From: CAVSRC01 sp963785065
GTDB lineage: Bacteria; Pseudomonadota; Alphaproteobacteria; Rhizobiales; Kaistiaceae
Assembly: GCA_963785065.1 (NCBI GenBank)
Contig: CAWATX010000002.1
Span: forward strand, 2,125,587-2,189,586
DNA: 64,000 nt
Direction of reading: 5' to 3'
Below the pieces are notes generated by a model, which saw only the letters and a program-made list of their open reading frames with translations, had not been told where the DNA came from and searched no databases. The position numbers were made by a program, and so were the translations under genes. The first letter of the stretch is position 1, and each line of letters starts with the position of its first letter. This document shows, piece by piece, positions 52,949-61,796 of the stretch.

Positions 52949-52982
52949 GGCGGGCGTTGCGGGGTCCCCCGCAACGCCCGCC
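52949..52982 (+). promoter_or_regulatory. Long intercistronic hairpin after the binding-protein gene
   Basis: The arms GGCGGGCGTTGCGG and CCGCAACGCCCGCC are perfectly complementary (14 bp) around a GGTCCC loop. It lies 22 bp after the binding-protein stop and 65 bp before the first permease, with no U-run. As in the ugp operon, it probably stabilises the upstream message or lowers permease expression. Confidence 0.7.
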
Positions 52983-53046
52983 GCACGGGCGGTCATCGGC
53001 TGCCCCTCAATGAGATATGCTGTGTGTGCTGCGGAGCACCCCGTTC

Positions 53047-53964
53047 ATGGATACGCCGACAAAGCCGCTGGTTTACAGGCTTCAGCGTCTGCTGCCGCCC
53101 TATCTCTTCCTCGCACCCGCGCTGCTGATTCTCATCACGCTGATGGGAATCCCGATGTTCGATGCCATCATCCTCAGTTTCAAGCACTGGAACGGCATGT
53201 CGCCCGCCACCTGGGCCGGCTTGCGCAACTACGCCGCCCTCGGCCACGACCGCATGTTCATTCATGCATTGTGGAACACGGCCTACTTCACCTTCGCGAC
53301 GGTTGTCTTCAAGACCTCGATCCCGCTGGTCATCGCCGTCCTGCTCAACACCGGCATTCGCGGCGGCACTGCCTTCCGCACGCTCTATTTCATGCCGGTG
53401 ATCATCTCGCTGGCGATCAGCGGACTTCTCTGGGCGATGATCCTGGAGCCCAATTTCGGCATCCTCAACGACACCCTGCGCCAGTTGGGCCTGTCCGGGC
53501 TGGCGCGGCTGTGGCTCGCCGACAAGTCGACGGTCATGCCGACCATCATCGCGGTCTCGGTGTGGCACGACATCGGATTCTACCTCGTCATCTATTTCGC
53601 CGCCCTGCGCGGCATCCCGCGCGACCTCTACGAGGCGGCAGAGATCGACGGCGCCAATGCGCTGCATAAGTTCTTCTACGTCACCGTGCCGATGCTGCGC
53701 CCCATCATCGTGCTGGTGATCGTCCTCAACATGATCAACGGCGTGAAGGTCTTCGACCAGATCTGGGTGATGACCACCGGAGGTCCCAACCACGCCAGCG
53801 ATACGCTCGGAACCTACCTCTACAGCATCGCTTTCGGCGGCGTCGGCAGCTCCAGCCCGCGTCTGGGTTACGCCGCGGCCATGGCCGTCATCATCCTCGT
53901 CATCAGCATGACGCTGAGCATCGCGCAACTGCAGGCCGGCAAGCGCCGCGAAGTCGAATACTGA
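53047..53964 (+). CDS. Sugar ABC importer, permease 1 (MalF/UgpA type)
   Basis: ATG 53047 gives 305 residues with six membrane spans. The first span is LFLAPALLILITLMGIPMF, followed by ILSFKHWNGM. The EAA loop is LYEAAEIDGANALHKFFYVTVPML. VFDQIWVMTTGGPNHASDTLGTYLY is typical of MalF-like permeases. It pairs with permease 2, whose gene starts 11 bp downstream. Confidence 0.9.
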   Translation: MDTPTKPLVYRLQRLLPPYLFLAPALLILITLMGIPMFDAIILSFKHWNGMSPATWAGLRNYAALGHDRMFIHALWNTAYFTFATVVFKTSIPLVIAVLLNTGIRGGTAFRTLYFMPVIISLAISGLLWAMILEPNFGILNDTLRQLGLSGLARLWLADKSTVMPTIIAVSVWHDIGFYLVIYFAALRGIPRDLYEAAEIDGANALHKFFYVTVPMLRPIIVLVIVLNMINGVKVFDQIWVMTTGGPNHASDTLGTYLYSIAFGGVGSSSPRLGYAAAMAVIILVISMTLSIAQLQAGKRREVEY

Positions 53965-53975
53965 ACAGGGGAGAC

Positions 53976-54854
53976 ATGCCAATGGCCATCGCGGACACGA
54001 AGCCCCTTCCGGATATGCAATCCGCGCTGCGGCTCTCCCGGATCATGTTCGGCCGGGGCGGGATCTACCTGCTCCTGGTGGCGCTGGTCGTCATCGAGGC
54101 GTTCCCGCTGGTGTGGATGGTGCTGACCTCGATCAAGGACGCGCGCGAGGTGTTCGGCACGTTCCTGCCCACCACCCTTGACCTGACCAATTTCGGCAGA
54201 GTGTGGGTGTCGTTCAATTTCCCGCAGCACTTCTTCAATTCGCTCTATGTCACCATCCTGACCGTCAGCGTCGTCGTCACCATCTCCACCATGGCCGGCT
54301 ACGCCTTTGCGCGATACACGTTCCCCTACCGGGAGATCCTCTTCTACGCCTGCATCGGCATGATGATGATCCCCGGCCAAGCGATCCTCATCCCGATGTT
54401 CCAGTTCCTCAAGTGGCTGGGCCTGCTCGACACGCTGACCGGGCTTTCCGTGTCTTATCTGGGTATGGAGACCGCCTTTTCGATCTTCCTGATGCGGGCA
54501 TTCTTCCTCAGCCTGCCCAGCGAACTGGGTGAAGCGGCACGCATCGACGGCGCCGGCGAGTTTCGGGTGTTCTGGTCGGTCTATCTGCCGTTGGCCAAGC
54601 CGGGCATGGCCACCGTCATCATCATCCAGTCGATGAACACCTGGAACGAATTCATGTTCGCTGCGACCTTCATATCGACGCCGGCGCACAAGACCATCCA
54701 GCCCGCCCTGTTCCAGGCGGTGGGCCAGTATTCCACCGACTACACGGCGTTGAGTGCCGGCCTCACCATGGCCCTGATCCCGGTCGTGGCCACCTATCTC
54801 ATCCTCCAGCGGCAGTTCATCGAAGGCATGACTGCTGGAGCAATGAAGGGCTGA
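53976..54854 (+). CDS. Sugar ABC importer, permease 2 (MalG/UgpE type)
   Basis: ATG 53976, after AGGGGAGA, gives 292 residues with six spans. VIEAFPLVWMVLTSIKDAREVF is the MalG-type first span and loop; GYAFARYTFPYREILFY and the EAA loop LGEAARIDGAGEFRVFWSVYLPLAKPG follow, and the end is QRQFIEGMTAGAMKG, the standard MalG-family C-terminus. No ATPase gene is in this operon; the nearest is at 57375-58427 on the other strand. Confidence 0.92.
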   Translation: MPMAIADTKPLPDMQSALRLSRIMFGRGGIYLLLVALVVIEAFPLVWMVLTSIKDAREVFGTFLPTTLDLTNFGRVWVSFNFPQHFFNSLYVTILTVSVVVTISTMAGYAFARYTFPYREILFYACIGMMMIPGQAILIPMFQFLKWLGLLDTLTGLSVSYLGMETAFSIFLMRAFFLSLPSELGEAARIDGAGEFRVFWSVYLPLAKPGMATVIIIQSMNTWNEFMFAATFISTPAHKTIQPALFQAVGQYSTDYTALSAGLTMALIPVVATYLILQRQFIEGMTAGAMKG

Positions 54855-54897
54855 TGCCTGCAACCGGCGCTGACGCCAGACCGACCAGGAGACTGCA

Positions 54898-55869
54898 TTG
54901 ATCCCCGGCACCGACATCAAGATGATCACCATCGGCCCTGGCGGCAAGCCGATGCTCCCCATGGGGCTCGGCGGATCGTGGTTCGTGCCCTATTCGGCGC
55001 CGAGCGAAGGGGACGGCGAACTCATCGATGCCATGAGCGGCGTCTACGATGCCGGCATCCGCCACTTCGATACGGGCGCCGGCTATGGCGGAGGGCATTC
55101 CGAGGAGCTCTATGGCCAGTTCCTCAAGCACAGGCGGGACGAGGTCTTTCTCGCCTCGAAGGCCACGCCGGCGGCATGGACGGCCGAGGCCATGGTCGAG
55201 CAGATCGATGGCAGTCTGAGGCGGCTTCGGACCGACCGCATCGATCTCTACTATATCCACTGGCCCGACCCGAATGCCGACATGCGGCCAGCGATGGAGG
55301 GGCTGGAAAGCGCGCGGGCGGCTGGAAAGATTCAGGCGGTCGGCGTTTCCAACTTCTCCGTCGGCGAGATGCAGCAGGTCGCCGAGGTCGGCACCATCGA
55401 TGCCCACCAGCTTGCCTACAATCTCCTGTGGCGATTCGCCGAAGACGAGGTGATGCCCTATTGCGCCGAACACGGCATCGCGGTGGTGTCGTACAGCACG
55501 CTGGCGCACGGCATCCTCACCGGCAAGTTCGACCGCGATCCGGGTCTGCGCGCCGGCGACCAGCGCCATCGCATCCTGCCGTTTCGCCAGGACATCTGGC
55601 CTCATGTCTACCAAGGCGTCGAGGCGATGAAGGTGGTGGCCGCGGAGGTTGAGCGGCCGCTCATGCATCTGGCGGCGCGCTGGGCCATCGCGCGGCAGGC
55701 GATGACCACGGTGCTTGTCGGTGCGCGCAACCGGCAGCAGGCCACAGCCAACGTGGCTGCGCTCGAAGGCGAGATTCCGTCCGCCGTGTTCGACCGCCTG
55801 ACCGCGATCGGTGACGACATCGCTAGATTCATGCCGCACGCACACAATGTGTTCGGGCGCCCGCGATAG
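54898..55869 (+). CDS. Aldo/keto reductase
   Basis: A TTG start at 54898, 6 bases after AGGAGA, gives 323 residues; ATG 54922 is an alternative but has no ribosome site. The (beta/alpha)8 AKR signatures are present: GIRHFDTGAGYGGGHSEELYG (given in prose; catalytic Asp and Tyr), FLASKAT (Lys), DLYYIHWPDP (His), and VGVSNFSVGEMQQV. The C-terminal NADPH-binding region has VLVGARNRQQATANV. It probably oxidises or reduces the imported sugar or its lactone, and is the last gene of the operon. Confidence 0.88.
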   Translation: MIPGTDIKMITIGPGGKPMLPMGLGGSWFVPYSAPSEGDGELIDAMSGVYDAGIRHFDTGAGYGGGHSEELYGQFLKHRRDEVFLASKATPAAWTAEAMVEQIDGSLRRLRTDRIDLYYIHWPDPNADMRPAMEGLESARAAGKIQAVGVSNFSVGEMQQVAEVGTIDAHQLAYNLLWRFAEDEVMPYCAEHGIAVVSYSTLAHGILTGKFDRDPGLRAGDQRHRILPFRQDIWPHVYQGVEAMKVVAAEVERPLMHLAARWAIARQAMTTVLVGARNRQQATANVAALEGEIPSAVFDRLTAIGDDIARFMPHAHNVFGRPR

Positions 55870-55937
55870 CGCCGGGTATCATGGTTCCACTCTGCACAAC
55901 GACCCGCCAGTGACCCCTGGCAACGCGTTCTTTGTCC

Positions 55938-56208
55938 AGAGCGCTTCTTGGTCAGATAGAAGCAGTTCCGTTTCTCGACCGGCGAAGCGATCCGGCGTCG
56001 AGACCGGCGAAGGGCGATACCGGGCATCGGTCGAGCCGGGATCGGCGTCGGGCGCCCGCCGGTCGGGAACCCGAAGGGACGGGCGCTTTTGCGCCATTAT
56101 CGGCGCCGTCGGTCTCGGTCGTACCCCGGGTACGTCCGTCGCCCGCCGGCTTGATTCTGTCGCAAAATCGCTCCGTCGGAACGATTCTATCTGACCAAGA
56201 AACGCTCT
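55938..56208. repeat. Inverted-repeat-bounded intergenic element
   Basis: Bases 55938-55970 and 56177-56208 are near-perfect inverted copies. The outer 24 bases (AGAGCG-Y-TTCTTGGTCAGATAGAA) differ at one position, and GTTCCG follows in both. They enclose about 205 bp of GC-rich DNA with small hairpins (GGCGCTTTTGCGCC near 56086) and no gene. This fills the 337-bp gap 55870-56206; the right arm overlaps the last codon of the LacI gene. It looks like a MITE or RIME-type mosaic element. No transposase is present. Confidence 0.6.
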
Positions 56209-57244
56209 AGCGGGAGGCCGTCACGCGACGCGCCGGCGCGGCCGTGCTTTGACGCAGCACCAGATCGGGGCGGATCAGTTCCGAACGCACATCGTCGATG
56301 TCGTGCTCCGGCGTTCCTATGCGATGCAACAGCAGTTCGACGGCGCGCTGTGACAGGTATTCCGCCGCGTAGTTGACGGTCGTCAAAGGCGGTGAAACAT
56401 GGCTGGTCATCTCGAGATTGTCGAAGCCGACGATCGACATGTCGTCGGGGACGTGCACGCCGTGGTCACGGCACCAGTGCAGGATTCCCAGTGCGAGCAG
56501 ATCGTTTGCCATGACGGCTGTCGGCATGTCGTCCATCGCCGCGATCTGTTGCATGCTGCGATATCCATAACGGGCGCCGAAGCCGCCCGGATCGAGCTTG
56601 AGGTCGGGGGTCGGCACGATGCCGGCTGCCTGCAACGCCAGGTCATAGCCTTGGGACTTTTCCAGACTGCCCATCGTGCCGGCATTATCCAGGAGCGCGA
56701 TGCGCCGGTGGCCGAGCGCGATGAGATGTTCTGCTGCCAAGCGCGCGCCCACACGATCGTCGAGCATCACCGCATCAACACCCGGGCCGGTGTCGCCCGC
56801 CAAGAGCACCGTCGGTGTTCCCTGGCGCGCCGCATCTTCGATATGCCCCAGCCTGTCGTGACGTGAGGGATAGATAAGAATGCCATCGACCTGGTGACCA
56901 AGAAACAGATCGATCGCGTGCATCTCCAGATCCAGCGAATGGTTGGTCGCAGCAAACAGTGTCGCGTAGCGATGCTCGGCCAGTTTTGCATGAATTTCTT
57001 TGGCCACGCGCGTGAGAATGGGGTTCTCGATGTTGGTCAGGATGAGGCCCACTGTGTGCGACCGCTGGCTCACCAGCGAGCGCGCCAGTTGGTTCGGTCG
57101 ATAGTTGAGGCGGCGCGCAACGGCCAGAATTGCCTTGCTGGTTTCCTCGGCGACGCGCGGGTCGCGATGCAAGGCCAGCGAAACCGTATTGGTGCTGAAC
57201 CCTGTCTGGTCCGCAATATCCTTGAGGCGAACGCGTCGAGTCAT
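56207..57244 (-). CDS. LacI-family transcriptional repressor of the carbohydrate island
   Basis: The 345-residue regulator begins with a LacI helix-turn-helix and hinge (VRLKDIADQTGFSTNTVSLAL, given in prose; hinge helix NQLARSLVSQ), followed by a periplasmic-binding-like effector domain: TVGLILTNIENPILTRVAKEI, VDGILIYPSR, HRRIALLDNAG, AVMANDLLALGIL, and the closing DDMSIVGFDNLEM. It lies between the two operator-bearing control regions and has the same orientation as the ATPase gene upstream. The palindromic sites at 51392-51487 and 58506-58523 are its likely targets; the effector would be the imported sugar or a product. Confidence 0.9.
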   Translation of the reverse strand: MTRRVRLKDIADQTGFSTNTVSLALHRDPRVAEETSKAILAVARRLNYRPNQLARSLVSQRSHTVGLILTNIENPILTRVAKEIHAKLAEHRYATLFAATNHSLDLEMHAIDLFLGHQVDGILIYPSRHDRLGHIEDAARQGTPTVLLAGDTGPGVDAVMLDDRVGARLAAEHLIALGHRRIALLDNAGTMGSLEKSQGYDLALQAAGIVPTPDLKLDPGGFGARYGYRSMQQIAAMDDMPTAVMANDLLALGILHWCRDHGVHVPDDMSIVGFDNLEMTSHVSPPLTTVNYAAEYLSQRAVELLLHRIGTPEHDIDDVRSELIRPDLVLRQSTAAPARRVTASR

Positions 57245-57374
57245 GCGATTGGCCGAAATCCCTGCAGATCACCGATGTGCACACATCGGCGACAAGTGCA
57301 AGGGGAGAGATATGTCGGTCGCGGTCGGCTCATGGCGATGCCCTCACACGAACGGATAGCGATGCTGGTACGGG

Positions 57375-58427
57375 CTACCCGGCGAGGCGCTTGCCGGTTT
57401 CGGCGTCGAAAACATGCAAGGCCGAGAGATCCAGCGATACACCAAGTGGCTCGCCGGGGCGCTGGCGAATGCGTTCGCGGAAGATGGCCGTGATGTCCCG
57501 GCCCGCGAGGCGCAGCGCGACCTGCGTCTCCGACCCCGTCGGCTCGACCACCAGGACCTCGGCGTCCATGCTGCTGCCTAATTGAAAATGCTCCGGTCGA
57601 ATGCCCAGGATGACCTTGCGGCCATCCTCGCTGGCCTTGCTGGCCAACTGGATGCGCGTGCCGTCTTCCGCAACAAAGTGCCCGTCGGAGAGCGAGCCGT
57701 TGATCAGGTTCATGGCAGGCGAGCCAATGAAGCCCGCGACGAACAGGTTGACCGGGGCGTCGTACAAGTCCAAGGGGCTGCCGATTTGCTCGACCCTGCC
57801 GTCATGCATGACAACGATTCTGTCGGCCATCGTCATGGCCTCGATCTGGTCGTGCGTCACATAGATCGTCGTGGTCTTCAGCCGTTGGTGCAGCGCCTTG
57901 ATTTCCGTGCGCATTGCCACGCGCAGCTTGGCATCGAGATTGCTCAAGGGCTCGTCGAACAGGAAGACCTGAGGTTTGCGCACGATTGCTCGTCCCATGG
58001 CGACGCGCTGGCGCTGGCCGCCTGACAGTTGGCGTGGGTATCGATCGAGCAGGGATTCCAGCCCGAGAACCTCGGCAGCTTCCATGACCCGCTTTGTAGC
58101 GTCCGCCTTGCTGGCGCGCGCCAGCTTGAGCGAGAAGCCCATGTTCTGGGCGACCGTCATATGCGGATAGAGCGCGTAGGACTGGAAAACCATCGCAATG
58201 TCACGGTCCTTTGGCCGCAGGTTGTTGACCAGTCGGCCGCCGATCTCGATCGTGCCGCCGTTGATTTCCTCCAGCCCGGCGATCATGCGCAGCAACGTCG
58301 ACTTGCCGCACCCGGACGGTCCGACAAGGACGACGAGCTCTCCGTCATCAATGGTGATGCCGATGCCGTGCAGCACCTCGAGACGGCCATATGTCTTGCG
58401 TGCCTCGCTGATCGCAACCGCACCCAT
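57375..58427 (-). CDS. Sugar ABC importer, ATPase (UgpC/MsmK type)
   Basis: ATG 58427, after GAGGAGA, gives 350 residues. Walker A is GPSGCGKSTLL, the Q-loop VFQSYALYPHM, the signature LSGGQRQRVAMGRA, Walker B FLFDEPLSNLDAKLR and the H-loop YVTHDQIEAMTMADR. The C-terminal TOBE region (LGIRPEHFQL) identifies a CUT1-family sugar ATPase. It is the only ATPase gene of the island and probably energises the 53.0-54.9 kb permeases and perhaps the 62.6-64 kb pair. An operator lies 79 bp upstream. The lacI gene follows 130 bp downstream on the same strand. Confidence 0.92.
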   Translation of the reverse strand: MGAVAISEARKTYGRLEVLHGIGITIDDGELVVLVGPSGCGKSTLLRMIAGLEEINGGTIEIGGRLVNNLRPKDRDIAMVFQSYALYPHMTVAQNMGFSLKLARASKADATKRVMEAAEVLGLESLLDRYPRQLSGGQRQRVAMGRAIVRKPQVFLFDEPLSNLDAKLRVAMRTEIKALHQRLKTTTIYVTHDQIEAMTMADRIVVMHDGRVEQIGSPLDLYDAPVNLFVAGFIGSPAMNLINGSLSDGHFVAEDGTRIQLASKASEDGRKVILGIRPEHFQLGSSMDAEVLVVEPTGSETQVALRLAGRDITAIFRERIRQRPGEPLGVSLDLSALHVFDAETGKRLAG

Positions 58428-58505
58428 AAGTCGTCTCCTCTTGCCCCGCCGGCTTGGTTGCCGGCGTCTGTTCATCATTTCTGTCGACAGGCTACTCTAT
58501 CACAT

Positions 58506-58523
58506 GATAGGAACGTTCATATC
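58506..58523. promoter_or_regulatory. LacI-type operator, copy 4
   Basis: GATAGGAACGTTCATATC is an 18-bp palindrome with one mismatch pair, centred in the 201-bp gap between the ATPase gene (-) and the isomerase gene (+). It matches the three copies near 51.4 kb. A second palindrome, TATCACATGATA (58498-58509), overlaps its left edge. Confidence 0.68.
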
Positions 58524-58628
58524 GGCGGAAAATAGCCATTTCGTCAAGTCGGAAGAATGGCGGGTCGGGGGTTGCCCAGGCCGTCCCGGCGGGCGCCGGC
58601 TTGGGGCCGTCGGAAGGGGACTTCTGCG

Positions 58629-59393
58629 GTGCGTGACTACTCCGCTTGCATAGAAATGCTGTTTGCCGACGAGACGGACGATGACGCCAGGCGCATCGAA
58701 CTGGCCCATCTGGCCGGTGTGCCGCTGGTCGAATTCTGGCGCTGGTCGAACAAGGATCTGGGCGCCATCGCCGCGGTGTCCGCCAGGACCGGCGTCGGTG
58801 TCGCGGCCATGCTCGCCGAGCCGATGATCGGATTGAACGACCCGGCCAATGCGGAGGCCTTCGTCACAGGTGTCGTGCGGTCCGCTGCGATTGCCGACCG
58901 CCTGGGGGCGAGGGTCTTGATTGCACAGGTGGGGGCGACGCGCGACGGTGTCGATGCAGGGGAGCAGACCCGCGCCATCGTGGAATGCCTCACGGCAGTC
59001 GGACAGGCGCTTGCCGGCGGCGCGGTGCGCCTCGGGATCGAGCCTCTCAATACGCGCATCGATCACCGCGGCTATTTTCTCAATTCGACCGCCGCCGCCC
59101 TCGACCTGCTCGATGCCGTCGACAGTCCTCATGTCGGCATCGTCTTCGATCTCTATCATTCTGGCGTCATGGGGGAGGGCGTCGACGTGCTGAGCGGCCG
59201 AATGGGAAGGGTGCTCCACGTCCATGTTGCCGATCATCCCGGGCGGCATGAGCCCGGAACGGGTGGACTGGACCTGCGCCGCTCGCTCGATTGGATCTTT
59301 GCCGAGGGTTATGGCGGCGCGGTCGGTCTGGAGTTCAGACCGCAGCGGCGCAGCGCTGAAGCCATCGGCGTGGCGATGACGGCGCTCGGTTGA
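58629..59393 (+). CDS. Hydroxypyruvate isomerase-like TIM-barrel protein
   Basis: GTG 58629 gives 254 residues in the AP-endonuclease-2-like sugar isomerase fold. The N-terminus VRDYSACIEMLFAD matches the hydroxypyruvate isomerase (Hyi) pattern, as do GVPLVEFWRWSNKDL, GIEPLNTRIDHRGYFLNSTAAALDLL and VGIVFDLYHSGVMGEG. HVHVADHPGRHEPGTGGLD and VGLEFRP supply the metal ligands. It may interconvert hydroxypyruvate and tartronate semialdehyde or act on a related keto-sugar. It heads the + strand catabolic genes controlled by operator copy 4. Confidence 0.78.
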   Translation: MRDYSACIEMLFADETDDDARRIELAHLAGVPLVEFWRWSNKDLGAIAAVSARTGVGVAAMLAEPMIGLNDPANAEAFVTGVVRSAAIADRLGARVLIAQVGATRDGVDAGEQTRAIVECLTAVGQALAGGAVRLGIEPLNTRIDHRGYFLNSTAAALDLLDAVDSPHVGIVFDLYHSGVMGEGVDVLSGRMGRVLHVHVADHPGRHEPGTGGLDLRRSLDWIFAEGYGGAVGLEFRPQRRSAEAIGVAMTALG

Positions 59394-59476
59394 ATGTCTG
59401 CACGGATGCCGTCTCGCTCACCTGATTTCGCGGCCGGGAACAGGCCGATCATCCGCAAATACCGTCATGGGAGGTA

Positions 59477-60271
59477 ATGATGACGAGTCACAAGATCGCT
59501 TTCCAACTCTATTCGGCGCGGATGTTCGGGCCGGTGGAGCCGGTGCTGCAGGCGCTGGCCGAGATCGGCTACGACGCCGTCGAGGCATGGGCTCCGAACT
59601 TTGAGGATCCCAAGGGCTTCCGCCGCAGCCTTGACGCTGTCGGCCTCACCTGCATGGGCTTTCACATGCCCTTTGCCGGGCTGGTGAACGAGCCGCAGCG
59701 CTACATCGACATTGCCAATATCCTCGGCGACAAGCCCTTGATGATCCCACCTTTCCTGGCGCCGGCGGACCGTCCGCAGGACGTCGACGGTTGGAAGCGC
59801 ATCGGCGCGCAGCTCGCCGCCGGTGCCGAAGCGGCGGGCGCCGCCGGGCTCAAGGTGGCCTGGCACAATCACGAATACGAGTTCCGCATGTTGCCGGACG
59901 GCACGCGGCCGATCGACCATCTGCTCGCCGAAGGCAGCGCCGCCGGCTTCGAGATCGATCTTGCCTGGGTCCTGCGCGGCTGGGCCGATCCGAAGGCTGA
60001 AATCGAGCGCTTCGCCTCGCGCATCACCGCCATCCAGATCAAGGACACTGCGCCGCCGAGCACGCTCGACGACGAGAACGGATGGCGGGCGGCCGGCGAC
60101 GGCGTCGTCGACTGGGCGAACGTCTGGCCGCTCTTCACCAAGACGCCCGCCGAATACGTGATCGTCGAGCACGACCGGCCGGTGGATTGGCGACGGATCG
60201 CCGAACGGTCGTACAGGTTCACGAAATCCATGGGGACGACCCCCGTCAACGTCAGTGAGGTCCAGAAATGA
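59477..60271 (+). CDS. Sugar phosphate isomerase/epimerase (TIM barrel)
   Basis: ATG 59477, directly after GGGAGGTA, gives 264 residues; a second ATG follows at once. The fold is Xyl-isomerase-like: IAFQLYSARMFGPVEPVLQALAEIGYDAVEAW (first strand and helix), HMPFAGLVNEP, VAWHNHEYEFRML with metal-binding His and Glu, FEIDLAWVLRGWADP, ITAIQIKDTAPP and VIVEHDRPVDW. Relatives include inosose dehydratase and sugar epimerases. Substrate uncertain. Its stop overlaps the next VOC gene by 4 bp (ATGA). Confidence 0.85.
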   Translation: MMTSHKIAFQLYSARMFGPVEPVLQALAEIGYDAVEAWAPNFEDPKGFRRSLDAVGLTCMGFHMPFAGLVNEPQRYIDIANILGDKPLMIPPFLAPADRPQDVDGWKRIGAQLAAGAEAAGAAGLKVAWHNHEYEFRMLPDGTRPIDHLLAEGSAAGFEIDLAWVLRGWADPKAEIERFASRITAIQIKDTAPPSTLDDENGWRAAGDGVVDWANVWPLFTKTPAEYVIVEHDRPVDWRRIAERSYRFTKSMGTTPVNVSEVQK

Positions 60272-60705
60272 TTTCCGGCATTGGTCATATCGCTCTTCGC
60301 GTGAAGGACGTCGAAGCGAGTGTCGACTTCTACTGTAAGGGCGTCGGGCTGGCCGAGGTTCATCGGCTTTACCGCGACAGCGGCGCGCTCTGGCTGGTGT
60401 ATGTTCGCATCACCGACGACCAGTTCCTCGAGATATTCCCGTCGGGCGAGGGCGACGTGCCGCCGGCGGAGCAGACCGGTGTGAATCACATCAGCCTCGC
60501 TGTCGACGACGTGGATGCCTTCGCCTCTGAGCTGCAAAGGAACGGTGTGGTGATGACCAAGGACCCGGGGAATGGCGCCGACGGCAACCGCGGCGCCTGG
60601 ATCACGGATCCCGACGGCAATCGCATTGAGCTTATGCAGATGCGGCCTGATTGCATTCAGCACCAGGCTGTCCGCCGCTGGCACGAGCAGCAGTCGGCGT
60701 CGTAG
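60268..60705 (+). CDS. VOC superfamily (lactoylglutathione lyase-like) protein
   Basis: ATG 60268 overlaps the isomerase stop. The 145 residues form two VOC modules: GIGHIALRVKDVEASVDFYCKGVG with QFLEIFPSGEG, then TGVNHISLAVDDVDAFASELQRNGV with ITDPDGNRIELMQ. Metal ligands His (GHIAL, NHISL) and Glu (LEIF, IELMQ) are all present. It is likely to act on the product of the upstream isomerase, for example as an epimerase or dehydratase. Confidence 0.88.
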   Translation: MISGIGHIALRVKDVEASVDFYCKGVGLAEVHRLYRDSGALWLVYVRITDDQFLEIFPSGEGDVPPAEQTGVNHISLAVDDVDAFASELQRNGVVMTKDPGNGADGNRGAWITDPDGNRIELMQMRPDCIQHQAVRRWHEQQSAS

Positions 60706-60857
60706 CTCGCGCGCCCTTACCCAACGACGGCACATTCGCGGGAATGAGGAGGTCCATCCACGTCCTCCTCATTCCCTGAAAGCTTCGATCGCATACCGGC
60801 ACGTCGGCACATTTCGACGTGCTCATCACTCATGTCACTGGATTGGTAGGTCGCGCC

Positions 60858-61781
60858 ATGCCCAAGTCCGTTTCCCAGCGCATCCGTCCGGCATTGCGGC
60901 GGCGTCTGCAGCCCGGTCAGGTGTCCGAGCTGACGGTCGTCAACGCTGACGGCAGCGGCCGCGAAGTCATCTACGAGGTGGGTGAACTCATCGAGGCGCC
61001 CAACTGGTCCGTCGATGGCCAATGGCTGATCTTCAATGCCGACGGCCGGCTGTTCAAGATATCGCCTGACGGCCAGCAGGGGCCCGACCGCATCAACACC
61101 GCTCCGGTCGAGGACGCCAACAACGATCACTGTCTTTCGCCGGACGGCAAGTTGGTGTTCATCAGCTCGCGCGATCGCCATCTCTATGCCGCCCCGATCG
61201 ACGGCGGCGCTCCGAGGCGTGTTTCACCCGATCAGGATCCGAGCCGAAACTACACCTATTATCTCCACGGTGTTTCGCCCGACGGCAAGACACTGGCTTA
61301 TGTCGGCCTGGAGCGGCGCCCGGGTGGCGTCATCACCCGGATCTGCACCATACCGGCGGATGGCGGCGCGATCACCGAGTTGACGGATGGCGGCTGCCCG
61401 GTGGACGGACCCGAGTTCTCGCCGGATGGGCAATGGATCTATTTCAATTCCGAGGCCGCTGCGACGCAACCGGGTCATGCCCAGATCTTTCGCATGCATC
61501 CCGGCGGGGCGGGGCTCGAACAACTGACCTTTGACGAGCGGGTGAACTGGTTTCCACATTGCTCGCCGGACGGTGCGATGGTCGCCTTCATCAGCTTCCC
61601 GACAGGCACGCGCGGTCATCCCGCCGACAAGGACTGCGTCATCCGCATGATGGATCCAGACGGTGGCAATTCGCGAGATGTGGACGCTTTCTGCGGCGGG
61701 CAGGGCACCATCAACGTCAACTCATGGTCGCCAGACAGCCGGCGCTTCGCCTATGTCACCTATCCCCTGTCGAGTGATTGA
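60858..61781 (+). CDS. Cytoplasmic TolB-like beta-propeller protein
   Basis: ATG 60858, after GGTAGGTCG, gives 307 residues with no signal peptide, unlike TolB. PD40/WD40-like repeats are clear: APNWSVDGQWLIFNADGRLF, NDHCLSPDGKLVFISSRDRHLY, GVSPDGKTLAYVGLE, GPEFSPDGQWIYFNSE, FPHCSPDGAMVAFISF and SWSPDSRRFAYV, giving six blades. Such soluble propellers occur in rhizobial sugar-catabolism clusters, where they may be lactonases or oligosaccharide lyase-like enzymes. It is 152 bp after the VOC gene, on the same strand. Confidence 0.82.
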   Translation: MPKSVSQRIRPALRRRLQPGQVSELTVVNADGSGREVIYEVGELIEAPNWSVDGQWLIFNADGRLFKISPDGQQGPDRINTAPVEDANNDHCLSPDGKLVFISSRDRHLYAAPIDGGAPRRVSPDQDPSRNYTYYLHGVSPDGKTLAYVGLERRPGGVITRICTIPADGGAITELTDGGCPVDGPEFSPDGQWIYFNSEAAATQPGHAQIFRMHPGGAGLEQLTFDERVNWFPHCSPDGAMVAFISFPTGTRGHPADKDCVIRMMDPDGGNSRDVDAFCGGQGTINVNSWSPDSRRFAYVTYPLSSD

Positions 61782-61796
61782 GCGCTCGGCAGCAGG

